Shown: one piece after another, positions 36,362-49,871 of the stretch
How positions within the stretch are numbered: the first letter of the stretch is position 1
Layout: every line of letters begins with the position of its first letter
Assembly: GCF_014595955.1 (NCBI RefSeq)
Contig: NZ_JABVCF010000001.1
Coordinates: 617,405 to 681,404, forward strand
Length of the DNA: 64,000 bases
Direction: 5' to 3'
Source: Pseudaminobacter soli (ex Zhang et al. 2022)
Lineage (GTDB): Bacteria; Pseudomonadota; Alphaproteobacteria; Rhizobiales; Rhizobiaceae
Made by a program: the position numbers and the translations under genes
Notes under the pieces: model-generated
What the model was told of the DNA's origin: nothing
What the model saw: only the letters and a program-made list of their open reading frames with translations
The model's database searches: none

Positions 36362-37543
36362 ATGCCCTCTCCTTCGTCACGCATCTCCGGCATCATCCCC
36401 TCGGGCAAGGACGGCTGGGAAGTCCACATGGCCGCCTGGGCGCGCAGGCAGGCCGGCGAGGACATCATCATGCTGTCGGTGGGCGACCACGACTTCGATA
36501 CGCCCTCCGAGACGGTCGAGGCATGTGTCAGGGCCGTGCGCGGCGGCCATCACCATTACACGAACCTTCCCGGCCTCCCCGCGCTGAGGAGCGCTATGGC
36601 CAAGATCTCGACCCGCTGCACGGGCGTTGAGACCTCTGAAGACGAGGTCATCGCCACTCCCGGCGGCCAGGCGGCGCTCTACGCCGCCGTTCAGGCGACG
36701 CTCGATCCCGGCAGCCACGCGATCGTGGTGGCGCCCTACTATGCAACCTATCCCGGCACCTTCCGATCGGCCGGCGCCGATTTCACGGTGGTAGAGACGC
36801 GGGCCGAGAGCGGCTTCCAGCCGGATGCAGCGGCGATCGAGGCGGCGGTCAGGCCCGAGACCAGGGCGATCCTGATCAACACACCGAACAATCCGACCGG
36901 CGCGGTTTATACGCGGCGCTCGCTCGAAGCGCTCGCCGAAATCTGCCGCAAACATGACCTCTGGCTGCTTTCCGACGAAGTCTACTGGACACTGGGTGGC
37001 GGCGAACACCTATCCCCGCGCGCCCTGCCCGGCATGAACGAGCGCACGCTGGTCATCAACTCGATGTCGAAGAGCCACGGTATGACCGGCTGGCGCATCG
37101 GCTGGCTGACCGGCCCCAGCGAACTCATCCGGCTCACGATCGACCTCAATCTCGTCATCACCTACGGCTTGACCGACTTCGTCTCGCGCGCTGCGGCCGA
37201 GGCGCTGGAGAACGATTTTGGCGTCGCCGAGATCGCGGCCCGCTATGCGGCGCGGCGAAAGGCGTTTCTCGCAGAGATCGAGGGCTCGAACCAGATCACC
37301 GTCCGCGGCTCGGAAGGCGGCATGTACATCATGCTGGACGTCCGGGACGTCGAGCCCGACTGCGAGGCCTTCGCCTGGAACTTCCTCGACGCGGAGAAGA
37401 TCGCGGTTATGCCCGGCTCGAGCTTCGGCGACGCCGCCGCCGGCCACATCCGCATCAGCCTCTGCCAGCCGGAGCCGGTGCTTGCCGACGCCGCGGCGCG
37501 GCTGAAGCGCTTTGTTGCGAACTACCGGAGGAAGGCGGCGTGA
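36362..37543 (+). CDS. Class I/II aminotransferase
   Basis: PLP enzyme of 393 aa. Substrate-loop NTPNNPTGAVYTRRSLEA, Asp in WLLSDEVYW and the PLP Lys in SMSKSHGMTGWRIGW; the C-terminal VMPGSSFG and GHIRISL(C) arginine segment complete the fold. It resembles aspartate/aromatic-type aminotransferases. Start ATG at 36362 lies 3 bases after the HAD gene. Longer frame upstream is a shadow. Together with the flanking amine dehydrogenases it may move amino groups from the demethylated product. Confidence 0.88.
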   Translation: MPSPSSRISGIIPSGKDGWEVHMAAWARRQAGEDIIMLSVGDHDFDTPSETVEACVRAVRGGHHHYTNLPGLPALRSAMAKISTRCTGVETSEDEVIATPGGQAALYAAVQATLDPGSHAIVVAPYYATYPGTFRSAGADFTVVETRAESGFQPDAAAIEAAVRPETRAILINTPNNPTGAVYTRRSLEALAEICRKHDLWLLSDEVYWTLGGGEHLSPRALPGMNERTLVINSMSKSHGMTGWRIGWLTGPSELIRLTIDLNLVITYGLTDFVSRAAAEALENDFGVAEIAARYAARRKAFLAEIEGSNQITVRGSEGGMYIMLDVRDVEPDCEAFAWNFLDAEKIAVMPGSSFGDAAAGHIRISLCQPEPVLADAAARLKRFVANYRRKAA

Positions 37544-37668
37544 GACGCGCCTCCTTCTACATTGTCTCTATAGCTTCGAGTCCGAGGCGTGGATTCCCGA
37601 CACTCTCCGCTCTGCAGCGCTAAGTAACGCTCCAAGTTCAAAGCATCTACCTACGAAGGCTTAGCCCC

Positions 37669-40113
37669 ATGACCTCCCTGCCCTCCAAAGCCCGCGCTGT
37701 CATCATCGGCGGCGGCGTATCCGGCTGCTCCGTCGCTTACCATCTGGCGAAGCTCGGCTGGACCGACATCGTGCTCCTGGAACGCAAGCAGCTGACCAGC
37801 GGCACCACCTGGCATGCGGCCGGCCTCGTCGGCCAATTGCGCGCCTCCAGGAACATGACACGGCTCGCGAAATACTCGGCCGACCTCTACGTGAAGCTCG
37901 AGGAGGAGACGGAGGTGGCGACCGGCATGCGCCAAGTCGGCTCGATCACCGTCGCGCTGACCGAGGAGCGCAAGCACGAGATCTATCGCCAGGCTTCGCT
38001 CGCCCGCGCCTTCGACGTCGACGTGCGCGAGATTTCGCCCAGCGAAGTCAAGGAGATGTACCCCCATCTCAACGTGTCGGACGTGGTCGGCGCCGTGCAC
38101 CTGCCGCTCGACGGCCAGGCCGACCCGGCGAACATTGCCATGGCGCTTGCCAAGGGCGCCCGCCAGCGCGGCGCAAGAATCGTAGAGAACGTGAAGGTCA
38201 CCAAAGTCCACACCAGGGATGGCCGCGTTAGCGGCGTTTCCTGGGACATGAACGGCGAGCAGGGAACGATCGAGACCGACATGGTGGTGAACTGCGCCGG
38301 CATGTGGGCGCGCGAGCTCGGCCAGCATAACGGCGTCGCGGTCCCGCTGCACGCCTGCGAGCATTTTTATCTGGTCACCGAGGCGATCCCAGGCTTGTCG
38401 CGCCTGCCGGTGCTGCGCGTTCCCGACGAATGCGCCTACTACAAGGAGGACGCCGGCAAGATGATGCTCGGCGCCTTCGAGCCGGTGGCGAAGCCCTGGG
38501 GCATGGACGGTATTCCCGAAAGTTTTTGCTTCGACCAGCTGCCGGAGGACATGGACCACTTTGAACCCATTCTCGAAATGGGCGTGAACCGCATGCCGAT
38601 GCTCGGCACGGCCGGCATTCACACCTTCTTCAACGGCCCTGAGAGCTTTACGCCGGACGATCGCTATTATCTCGGCGAAGCGCCGGAGCTGCGCGGCTAC
38701 TGGGTGGCCGCGGGCTACAATTCGATCGGCATCGTCTCCTCCGGCGGCGCCGGCATGGCGCTGGCGCAGTGGATGAACGACGGCGAGCCGCCCTTCGACC
38801 TGTGGGAGGTCGACATCCGCCGCGCCCAGCCGTTCCAGGTCAACCGGCGCTACCTGAAGGAGCGGGTCAGCGAGACGCTCGGGCTGCTCTATGCAGACCA
38901 TTTCCCCTATCGGCAGGTCGCGACCGCCCGCGGCGTTCGCCGCTCGCCCCTCCACGAGCATTTGAAGGCACGTGGCGCCGTCTTCGGCGAAGTGGCCGGC
39001 TGGGAGCGCGCCAACTGGTTCGCAAGGGAAGGCCAGGAGCGCGAGTACAAATACTCGTGGTGGCGCCAGAACTGGTTCGACAACCAGCGCGACGAACACC
39101 TGGCGGTGCGCAACAACGTCGGCCTGTTCGACATGACGTCGTTCGGCAAGATCCGGGTCGAGGGGCGCGACGCTTGCGCCTTCCTGCAGCGGCTCTGCGC
39201 CAACGACATGGACGTGGCGCCCGGCAAGATCGTCTATACGCAGATGCTCAACGAGCGCGGAGGGATCGAGAGCGATCTCACCGTCAGCCGGCTGTCCGAA
39301 ACCGCCTACTTCCTGGTCGTGCCGGGCGCCACGCTGCAGCGCGATCTCGCCTGGCTGCGCAAGCATCTGACGGACGAGTTCGTGGTCATCACCGATGTGA
39401 CGGCCGCCGAAAGCGTGCTCTGCTTGATGGGGCCGAGCGCGCGGAAACTGATCCAACGGGTCAGCCCCAACGATTTCTCCAACGAGAACAATCCATTCGG
39501 CACGTTCCAGAACATCGAGATCGGCATGGGGCTCGCCCGTGCGCACCGCGTCACCTATGTCGGCGAACTCGGCTGGGAGCTCTACGTCTCCACGGACCAG
39601 ACTGCCCATGTCTTCGAGGCGATCGAGGAGGCCGGGCAGGATCTCGGGCTAAAGCTCTGCGGCCTGCACACGCTGGATTCCTGCCGCATCGAGAAGGCGT
39701 TCCGCCATTTCGGCCACGACATCACCGACGAAGATCACGTGCTGGAGGCGGGCCTCGGTTTCGCGGTGCGGACCGCCAAGGGCGACTTCATTGGCCGCGA
39801 TGCGGTGCTGAAGACGCGCGAGACCGGCCTGTCACGCCGGCTCGTCCAGTTCCGGCTGAAGAACCCAAAACCCCTGCTCTTCCACAACGAGGCGATCGTT
39901 CGCGACGGCGCGATCGTCGGCACGATCACCTCGGGCAACTATGGCCACCACCTCGGCGGCGCGATCGGCCTCGGCTATGTGCCCACCCGGGGCGAGAGCG
40001 AAGCCGATCTGCTCAGCTCGACCTATGAGATCGAGATTGCAGGCGAGAGGTTTGCGGCGGAGGCTTCGCTCAAGCCGATGTATGATCCGAAGGCGGAGCG
40101 GGTGCGGGCGTAG
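37669..40113 (+). CDS. FAD-dependent amine dehydrogenase with GcvT domain, copy 2
   Basis: An 814-aa paralogue of the gene at 33211, with the same layout: FAD fold VIIGGGVSGCSVAYHLAKLG, His49 in TTWHAAG for covalent FAD, and C-terminal GcvT module (GELGWELYVS, LHTLDSCRIEKAF). Central regions differ from copy 1 (for example LVGQLRASRNMTRLAKYSAD versus its NVPTFSSSWSLMNMQR), so the substrates probably differ. The family includes dimethylglycine, sarcosine and related dehydrogenases. Preceded by a 125-base gap after the aminotransferase, so it may have its own promoter. Confidence 0.88.
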   Translation: MTSLPSKARAVIIGGGVSGCSVAYHLAKLGWTDIVLLERKQLTSGTTWHAAGLVGQLRASRNMTRLAKYSADLYVKLEEETEVATGMRQVGSITVALTEERKHEIYRQASLARAFDVDVREISPSEVKEMYPHLNVSDVVGAVHLPLDGQADPANIAMALAKGARQRGARIVENVKVTKVHTRDGRVSGVSWDMNGEQGTIETDMVVNCAGMWARELGQHNGVAVPLHACEHFYLVTEAIPGLSRLPVLRVPDECAYYKEDAGKMMLGAFEPVAKPWGMDGIPESFCFDQLPEDMDHFEPILEMGVNRMPMLGTAGIHTFFNGPESFTPDDRYYLGEAPELRGYWVAAGYNSIGIVSSGGAGMALAQWMNDGEPPFDLWEVDIRRAQPFQVNRRYLKERVSETLGLLYADHFPYRQVATARGVRRSPLHEHLKARGAVFGEVAGWERANWFAREGQEREYKYSWWRQNWFDNQRDEHLAVRNNVGLFDMTSFGKIRVEGRDACAFLQRLCANDMDVAPGKIVYTQMLNERGGIESDLTVSRLSETAYFLVVPGATLQRDLAWLRKHLTDEFVVITDVTAAESVLCLMGPSARKLIQRVSPNDFSNENNPFGTFQNIEIGMGLARAHRVTYVGELGWELYVSTDQTAHVFEAIEEAGQDLGLKLCGLHTLDSCRIEKAFRHFGHDITDEDHVLEAGLGFAVRTAKGDFIGRDAVLKTRETGLSRRLVQFRLKNPKPLLFHNEAIVRDGAIVGTITSGNYGHHLGGAIGLGYVPTRGESEADLLSSTYEIEIAGERFAAEASLKPMYDPKAERVRA

Positions 40114-40117
40114 AGAG

Positions 40118-40159
40118 CATGATCCCGAAAAGTTGCAGACTTTTCGGACAAGATCATGC
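40118..40159. repeat. Palindromic intergenic element
   Basis: Near-perfect palindrome with outer arms GCATGATC and GATCATGC and inner arms CGAAAAGT and ACTTTTCG, in the gap between the second dehydrogenase and the convergent dnaE. Elements of this shape recur in rhizobial genomes; it could also serve as a bidirectional terminator. Confidence 0.7.
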
Positions 40160-40215
40160 GGCAAACAAGACTTGGAGAGAGATGCCGACTCGAAGTCATC
40201 TCGCTCTAGCCGCCC

Positions 40216-43746
<3,531 letters not shown>

Positions 43747-44000
43747 GAGGTCTCAAGAGGCTCGAAGAATCCAAGTGCCCAATTTGGCCGATCGGCCGAT
43801 AGCTTTCCACCCTTGCAAGCGGTTTGCCACAGGGCGGGTTCTCAAATCGCCGCTTGCGGCAGCTCTTTTGTCGGAAGGTATTTCGCGGCAGGCCTCAGGA
43901 TCCGGCAATGCGCTCCAGGGCGGCCAGCCCGCAACCGCCGCCAAGGCTCCTGCTGATGGCTTCCTACGGCAGCAAGCGATGCCGCTTCAATGAACCGGCT

Positions 44001-44399
44001 TTATCTAGCCCGGTACTGCTCGTCGGTCACGTGCTCCATCCACTCGACTGCCTTGCCGTCGAGCGCCTCCTGGATGGCGATGTGGGTCATGGCGGTGGTC
44101 GGCGAGGCTCCGTGCCAGTGCTCCTCGCCGGGCTCGAACCAGACCACGTCGCCAGGACGGATCTCCTCCGCCGGCCCGCCCTCGCGCTGCACCAGGCCGC
44201 AGCCTGCGGTGACGATCAGCACCTGGCCGAGCGGATGCGTGTGCCAGGCCGTGCGGGCACCGGGCTCGAAGGTCACCGCATTTCCAGCGGCCCGCGCAGG
44301 GGCGTTCGCCGGAAACAGCGGATCGATCCGGACCTTGCCGGTGAACCATTCCGAAGGTCCCTTCCCGGACGGCTGCGAGCCGCTTCGCTTGATCTCCAT
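44001..44399 (-). CDS. Cupin, manganese hydroxynitrile-lyase type
   Basis: A 132-aa single cupin barrel. Metal ligands lie in AWHTHPLGQ (two His, one Gln) and [10 protein letters not shown]-terminal and C-terminal segments ([30 protein letters not shown]) resemble those of the cupin hydroxynitrile lyases such as the one from Granulicella tundricola, which split cyanohydrins. Many relatives have no known natural substrate, so the reaction here is open. The second ATG at 44399 is preferred over 44405 because of spacing from AAGGAG. Confidence 0.8.
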   Translation of the reverse strand: MEIKRSGSQPSGKGPSEWFTGKVRIDPLFPANAPARAAGNAVTFEPGARTAWHTHPLGQVLIVTAGCGLVQREGGPAEEIRPGDVVWFEPGEEHWHGASPTTAMTHIAIQEALDGKAVEWMEHVTDEQYRAR

Positions 44400-44628
44400 C
44401 GCCATTCTCCTTGGTTGTCCCTGGACCTTGGCCGTAGGGAAACCCATGATCCAACAATCTAGCGCGCCGGCCTGCAGTTGATCAGGTGGACCGTGCACAG
44501 GCATTCGTCAGCGTCAGTTGCGCGGAGAGGGCCTTTCATGGTCGGGCACGTCGCGACACCACGCGTGGATCAGCCTTCGGACGCCAAACCGAAGAGATCG
44601 AACGTCAACAATTTAGGGGCAAACCGAC

Positions 44629-44793
44629 GTGATACGTTTCTTCAGGACCATGATGCTTCTTGCTGCCGGATGCGCGACATTCGCCCTGGTGGCATGTCAG
44701 TCGACGGCGAGGCACGGACCTGCGCCAAGAGCGCCCGCCAATTGCGCGATGACTGGCTCGTCCTGCGAGACCCCGGACCGCCCGGGCAGGTGA
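44629..44793 (+). CDS. Small putative lipoprotein
   Basis: A 54-aa frame with GTG at 44629 (AGGGGC eight bases upstream) or ATG at 44650. It begins with a lipoprotein signal: basic start, hydrophobic core, lipobox LVAC before a QST segment. The mature part is short, Pro/Ala-rich and holds two more cysteines. It reads opposite to its neighbours. Too short to assign a function and could be chance, but the lipobox is convincing. Confidence 0.4.
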   Translation: MIRFFRTMMLLAAGCATFALVACQSTARHGPAPRAPANCAMTGSSCETPDRPGR

Positions 44794-44893
44794 AGTGGAT
44801 CTCCCCGAAGAAATTGCTAGAAGGGCAGCACAATCGTATCGACCGTCGTCGCGAACATCATCCAGGCGAGGAGGATACTTTTCTGCCGGCGGG

Positions 44894-46075
44894 CTATGCT
44901 AGGTTCGGGGTTCTATACAGGATATTCTCGCCAACCCTGATTTCTACATCGAGAAGATGTTCCTGGATGGCGTGCAGGTCCATGGCAATGCCTAGCCCTG
45001 GCGCGTCCGGAAGCTCGACTTTACCATCGGCACCGAGCGCCAGGTGCTCGCGGCAGATCGCCCAAGACAATGATGACGGGTCCATCGGATATTCGCACAG
45101 ATCCTGCCGTTCCAGACCCGCATAGGCATGCAGCGACGCGCTGAGGGCAAGATGTGACGTGTAGGTGTGGTTGACGTATTGACCGCCACGCCGGTCGACA
45201 TAGCGTGCGATGTCCCTGGCTGCCCCGATGCCTCCAACGCGACCGCAATCGATCTGGATAACGCCCACGCCTCCGATGTCGAACAGGTGCCGGGCCTGGG
45301 CTACGCTGTGAATGTTTTCGCCCGCGGCGATGCGCTGACGGCCGAAGTACCGGCTGAATTCGGCATAGGCTTCCAAGGCGGCCGGCTCGAACGGTTCTTC
45401 CACCCACTCGACGGAAAACTGATCCAGCAGGGCGCCGTAGCCGTTCGTGGCCGTCGGGTCGTTGCCCCAGATGCGGGCCGCATCGAGGAACAGGCGCGCG
45501 TCAGTTCCAAGGCCTTCGCGGGCCGCAGCGAGTTGCGCCCCGTCCGCAGCGATATCGCCACTGCCAAAGCCGTTCCAGCCGGTCTTCACCGCCCGATAGC
45601 CGGCCTGTCGGGCCTGGCGCATCCGCCCGAATGTCTCTTCCGGGGTGGCGGCGAAGGGGATCACCACATAGGGCTGCTTGGCAAATGCCCTGTCATATCC
45701 AAGGAGCCGGTAGACTGGTTCCTCACATTTCTTCCCGAGCAGATCCCACAGCGCCATCTCCACGCCCGAATAGACATGCGGCGCCTGCAGCACGTTCATG
45801 CTGTCCTCGAGCACCCGGCGCGTGATGGCGACGATGTCGGCCGGGCCTTCGAGCGGCTGGCCGAGAACGGAGGCGCCGACCGGCCGGGAGGTGCTGTGCG
45901 ATTCCGGCGTGACGAAGGCGGCAAGCGACACGAAGGGCGCCGCCTCGCCCTCGCCCCAGCCCTCGTACTGCCCGGCGCGCGCGCGCACCAGCAGCGTGTC
46001 CTTGACCGGATCACGGGCGGGATCGAAGTCGGGCACCTGCAGCAGGAACAGATCGATCGCCTCGATGCGCGTCAC
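44894..46075 (-). CDS. Mandelate racemase/muconate lactonizing-type enolase superfamily protein, copy 1
   Basis: Acid-sugar dehydratase-like enzyme of 393 aa. Metal ligands are the Asp in ARLFLDAARIW, Glu in WVEEPFEP and Glu in IAAGENIHS; a Lys in RAVKTGWNGFG and an Asp-His pair (QIDCGRVGG and VNHTYTSH) complete the active site. These features predict removal of water from an aldonate or aldarate to a 2-keto-3-deoxy acid. Last gene of the long minus-strand operon, four bases after the GMC gene. Substrate cannot be fixed. Confidence 0.85.
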   Translation of the reverse strand: MTRIEAIDLFLLQVPDFDPARDPVKDTLLVRARAGQYEGWGEGEAAPFVSLAAFVTPESHSTSRPVGASVLGQPLEGPADIVAITRRVLEDSMNVLQAPHVYSGVEMALWDLLGKKCEEPVYRLLGYDRAFAKQPYVVIPFAATPEETFGRMRQARQAGYRAVKTGWNGFGSGDIAADGAQLAAAREGLGTDARLFLDAARIWGNDPTATNGYGALLDQFSVEWVEEPFEPAALEAYAEFSRYFGRQRIAAGENIHSVAQARHLFDIGGVGVIQIDCGRVGGIGAARDIARYVDRRGGQYVNHTYTSHLALSASLHAYAGLERQDLCEYPMDPSSLSWAICREHLALGADGKVELPDAPGLGIAMDLHAIQEHLLDVEIRVGENILYRTPNLA

Positions 46076-46079
46076 AGGC

Positions 46080-47681
46080 TCAGTGTCCCTTGTCTGCCAG
46101 GATTAGGTCGGCCCCGCGCTCGCCGATCATCATGGCCGGCGCATTGGTGTTGCCGCTGACAAGATGCGGCATGATCGACGCGTCAACGACGCGCAGCCCC
46201 GCAATGCCATGCACGCGCAGCCTGCTGTCGACCACCGCCATCGGATCGGAGCCCATCTTGCAGGTTCCGACGGGGTGGAACACCGTCACACTTTCCCGGC
46301 GTAGGAATTCCTCCCAGTCGCTGTCGGTCATGTCGGCCTTCCCGGGCGCCAGCTCCTCGATCACATGCTGCGCGAGCGGGGCTGCGGCAAAGATCTTGCG
46401 AATGGCGCGGCAGCCTTCGGTGAGCAGACGCACGTCGGACTCTGCTTCGAGGAGACGGCTGAAGATCCGGGGCGGATCGCGGAAATCGCCGCTGCGCAGC
46501 GTGAGATGGCCTCGACTCTCCGGTCGGCTGATATTCGGTATCGCCGTCACCACCGGATCCTTGAGGATGATCAGTTCGTCCGGCGTGAGCTTATAGCCGA
46601 CGGGCGTGAAATGCAGTTGGAGATCCGGGTCCGGCCGCGTCTCGTCCGATCGGATGAAGGCCATGGCCTGCGCACCCGGTGCGGTTCCGGGGCCGCGTCC
46701 GCACACGAGCCAGTTGACCCCGTGCAATGCCGATTTGAACAGACCCGCCTCGGAATTGTAGGTCGGCTGATCGACGCGGTAGGTGAGATAGACGCCGACA
46801 TGGTCGTGAAGGTTCTTGCCGACGCCGGGCAGATGATGCGTGGCGCTCCCGTACGGCGACAGCTCCGCGGCATCGCCGACGCCTGAGAGCATCAGCAGTT
46901 GCGGCGAGGCGATCGTGCCGGCCGACAGGATGACCTCGCGGCGAGCGCGAACCACATGGCGCGAATTGTCGGGCCGGTAGTATTCGATCCCGGTGGCACG
47001 GCGATCCTCGATCAGGACGCGTGACACCTGCACCTTGGTCCGAACCCGCAGGTTCTTGCGGCTTCGGACCGGCTTCAGATAGGCGTCCGATGCGCTGTGG
47101 CGGCGGCCGAATACCTGATTGGCCTGGACGAAACCTGCGCCTTCCTGTGACCTGCCGTTGAAATCGTCGTTGGCAGGCAAGCCGGTGGCAATTGCCGCCT
47201 GCACGAACTTGTCCGCCAGACCGTGGCGGCTCCGAAGGTTCGACGTCCGCAGCGGGCCATCATGGCCGCGATAGCCATCTCCACCGTTCTCGTTCGTCTC
47301 GCTGCGCTTGAAATAGGGGAGCACATCCGCATAGGACCATCCCGCATTCCCGAGGGCCGCCCAACTGTCGTAGTCGCTGGCCTGGCCTCGCATATAGACC
47401 AGACCGCACAGCGAACTGCTGCCACCCAGGACCTTGCCGCGCGGCCACACGTCCTGCCGACCGTTCCGCGTCGGGTCGGGCTCCGTCAGATAGTTCCAGT
47501 CGTATTTCGGGTTGCCGATTCCGTAGAGGTCGGTGGCCGCCGGCATCTTGATGATCGGCGAGCTATCGGTGCCGCCGGCCTCCACGAGCAGGACGGAATT
47601 GCGGCTGTCCGCACTCAGGCGGTTGGCCAGCACACAGCCTGCCGAACCTGCGCCTACGATGATGAAGTCGAACTCTTCCAT
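46080..47681 (-). CDS. GMC-family oxidoreductase (choline dehydrogenase-like)
   Basis: FAD alcohol oxidase or dehydrogenase of 533 aa. FAD fold [21 protein letters not shown] signature 1 [18 protein letters not shown], signature 2 [15 protein letters not shown] and the catalytic His in [11 protein letters not shown] with a partner Asn in SGNTNAP. It probably oxidises a primary alcohol to an aldehyde for the adjacent aldehyde dehydrogenase. Start at 47681 fits the FAD motif; seven bases after that gene. Confidence 0.88.
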   Translation of the reverse strand: MEEFDFIIVGAGSAGCVLANRLSADSRNSVLLVEAGGTDSSPIIKMPAATDLYGIGNPKYDWNYLTEPDPTRNGRQDVWPRGKVLGGSSSLCGLVYMRGQASDYDSWAALGNAGWSYADVLPYFKRSETNENGGDGYRGHDGPLRTSNLRSRHGLADKFVQAAIATGLPANDDFNGRSQEGAGFVQANQVFGRRHSASDAYLKPVRSRKNLRVRTKVQVSRVLIEDRRATGIEYYRPDNSRHVVRARREVILSAGTIASPQLLMLSGVGDAAELSPYGSATHHLPGVGKNLHDHVGVYLTYRVDQPTYNSEAGLFKSALHGVNWLVCGRGPGTAPGAQAMAFIRSDETRPDPDLQLHFTPVGYKLTPDELIILKDPVVTAIPNISRPESRGHLTLRSGDFRDPPRIFSRLLEAESDVRLLTEGCRAIRKIFAAAPLAQHVIEELAPGKADMTDSDWEEFLRRESVTVFHPVGTCKMGSDPMAVVDSRLRVHGIAGLRVVDASIMPHLVSGNTNAPAMMIGERGADLILADKGH

Positions 47682-47688
47682 GAGGCGG

Positions 47689-49125
47689 TCAGGCGTAGCT
47701 GTGATAGACGGCACGGAGCTGGGTGTATTTCAGCACACCGTGCTTGCCGTCCTCGCCGCCCATGCCGGATTCCATATGCCCGGTGTGAAAGCCCTGCAGC
47801 GCCTCGCCCATGGTCCGGTTGATGAAAATCTCGCCGAAACGCAGCTCGTCCTGCGCGCGCATGACCAGCCGGTAGTCGTTGCTGAAGACAAAGGCCGTGA
47901 GGCCATAGCGCGTCGCGTTGGCATGACGGATCGCCTCGTCGTATCTGGAGACGCGTATGATCGGCGCGATCGGCCCGAAGGTCTCCTGGTTGAAGAGCGA
48001 CATTTTGGGCGTCACGCCGGTCATCACGGTCGGCCGCACCCAGTATCCCCTGCCCGGGAGCGACGGCAGACCGTAGCCGCCGCAGTGGAGCTCGGCGCCT
48101 TCCGCCTGCGCCAGGTCGATCGCTGCGGTTACCTTCTGGAACTGCACGCGATTGACCAGCGGTCCGAGGTCTAAGTCGTCGGATGGGCTGCCGACGCGTA
48201 ACCGCTCGGCACGCTCCACAAGCCGCGCGACGAAGGCGTCGTGCACGTCCTCATGAACCAGGATGCGTTCCGAGGAGGTGCAGACCTGGCCGGTATTCTC
48301 GAAGCTCGCAAAGGCGATCGCATCCGCGGCCAGATCGAGGTCGGCATCCTTCCAGATGATCGCCGGCGCGCTACCGCCAAGCTCGAGCGAAACGCGTGAG
48401 AGATTGGCCGCCGCCGCAGCCATGATCTTCTTGCCGGTGTCGCGATGGCCGGTCATGGTGATCATGTTCACCAGCGGATGCGAAGTCAGGGCCGCGCCGA
48501 CCGCGCCACCGCCGGTGACAAGGTTCAGAACTCCCGGCGGCAGGCAATTCTCGTCCGTGATGAGTTGGATGGCGCGAATGGTGGCCAGCGGCGTCACTTC
48601 GGTGGGCTTCACCACCAGGGTGTTGCCGCTGATCAGCGCCGGAGCCGCCTTGCGGATGAAGAGATCCAGCGGATAGTTCCAGGCGGTGATGGCCGCCACG
48701 ACACCGATCGGCACGCGGTTGAGGAGGATCGTCTCGTTGCGGTTGTCGGCGGGAACGATCTCGCCCTCGATCCGGCGGTCCCACTGCGCCATGTATTCGA
48801 GATAGATCCCTGCATTCTCCACGTCTTCGCGCGCCTTGCGCAACGGCTTGCCGACCTCGCGGGAAACGAGTTCCGCCAGTTCCTGCTGATGCTTGAGCAG
48901 GCACGCGCGCATCGCGCGCAGCGCGTCGGCGCGACGCCACGGCTCGAGAGCGGCCCAGGCTGGCTGCGCGGCGGCAGCGGCCTCGACGGCCCGCGACACC
49001 TGGTCGTGGCTGGCGCTCGGCACGACGGCGAACTCGGCTTCCGTTGCCGGGTCGATGACCGGCAAGCCGGCGTCCGCGCCAGCTTCCCAGAGGCCGTTGA
49101 TCAAAATGGTCTTATCGGTCGTCAT
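47689..49125 (-). CDS. Aldehyde dehydrogenase, AldA-like
   Basis: NAD-dependent enzyme of 478 aa. Catalytic Glu in SLELGGSAP, nucleophile Cys in [13 protein letters not shown], and C-terminal [16 protein letters not shown], which resembles E. coli lactaldehyde/glycolaldehyde dehydrogenase AldA. The start overlaps the stop of the aldolase gene by four bases, so the aldolase product (a short aldehyde) is a likely substrate. Part of the operon reading 55.7 to 44.9 kb. Confidence 0.87.
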   Translation of the reverse strand: MTTDKTILINGLWEAGADAGLPVIDPATEAEFAVVPSASHDQVSRAVEAAAAAQPAWAALEPWRRADALRAMRACLLKHQQELAELVSREVGKPLRKAREDVENAGIYLEYMAQWDRRIEGEIVPADNRNETILLNRVPIGVVAAITAWNYPLDLFIRKAAPALISGNTLVVKPTEVTPLATIRAIQLITDENCLPPGVLNLVTGGGAVGAALTSHPLVNMITMTGHRDTGKKIMAAAAANLSRVSLELGGSAPAIIWKDADLDLAADAIAFASFENTGQVCTSSERILVHEDVHDAFVARLVERAERLRVGSPSDDLDLGPLVNRVQFQKVTAAIDLAQAEGAELHCGGYGLPSLPGRGYWVRPTVMTGVTPKMSLFNQETFGPIAPIIRVSRYDEAIRHANATRYGLTAFVFSNDYRLVMRAQDELRFGEIFINRTMGEALQGFHTGHMESGMGGEDGKHGVLKYTQLRAVYHSYA

Positions 49126-49871
49126 TGCGAATCTCCCACCATCTGCAGTCCGGCGATCAGGCCGTCGCGCAGAGCTGTCAGGTCGTCCGTGGTGGCCATG
49201 AAGGCGATGCCGAGACTGCGCGCCAGATCGCGATCGGGAATGCTGGCGATCGGCATCGCCCAGGGCTTGTTATGGTTTCGCGCCGCAAGCGCGATCCGGC
49301 GGATGTCGTCGTGGTCCCGGCCATCGGCGCGATACTCGCCGCGCCCGCGCGCCAGCGATAAATCGTTGGGACCGATGAACAAGCCGTCCACTGTCTCGAG
49401 CGAGGCGATCTGCTCGACGTCCTCGAGCGCCTGCACGGTCTCGATCATGACCCAGCATTTCGTCCGCCGGTTCTCGGCCTCGACGAAATGGGGCGGCGCG
49501 GGCAGGTAATTGTATGTCTTGCCGCCGCCGAAGCCGCGCCCGCCCAAGGGCGGGAACTTGGCGAAGGCCGTTGCAGCGCGGGCATGCGCAAGATCCCTGA
49601 CCTGCGGCAGGATCACGCCGTCGCTGCCAAAATCGAGCGCATGCTGGATGGGCACGCGCTCGGCGCTGTCGACGCGCGTATACACAGTCAGGCCGAGTGC
49701 CTTGGCAAGGGTGATGCTCCGCGCGGCCGAGGACGGCTCGAACGTGCCGTGCTCCATGTCAATGATCACGGTGCCATAGCCGAGGATCGAGGCGATCTCG
49801 CAGGCACTCTCATTGGGCGTCATCAGCCAGAAGGCGAACGCTGTGTGGTTCGCGATGCGGATCACAGTCAT
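49122..49871 (-). CDS. HpcH/HpaI-family aldolase, copy 1
   Basis: Class II (metal) aldolase of 249 aa that splits 2-keto-3-deoxy or 4-hydroxy-2-keto acids to pyruvate and an aldehyde. Metal and catalytic motifs are IIDMEHGTFEPSSA, VILPQVRDL, WVMIETVQAL and LFIGPNDLSLARG. The stop overlaps the AldA-like start and the start overlaps the SDR stop. A paralogue lies at 56677 across the regulatory gene. Confidence 0.88.
   Translation of the reverse strand: MTVIRIANHTAFAFWLMTPNESACEIASILGYGTVIIDMEHGTFEPSSAARSITLAKALGLTVYTRVDSAERVPIQHALDFGSDGVILPQVRDLAHARAATAFAKFPPLGGRGFGGGKTYNYLPAPPHFVEAENRRTKCWVMIETVQALEDVEQIASLETVDGLFIGPNDLSLARGRGEYRADGRDHDDIRRIALAARNHNKPWAMPIASIPDRDLARSLGIAFMATTDDLTALRDGLIAGLQMVGDSQ

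Noticed and set aside
37651..39609. Long minus-strand frame opposite the second dehydrogenase
   Set aside because: Composition is a mirror of the real gene and no motif is recognisable; a usual effect of high GC content.
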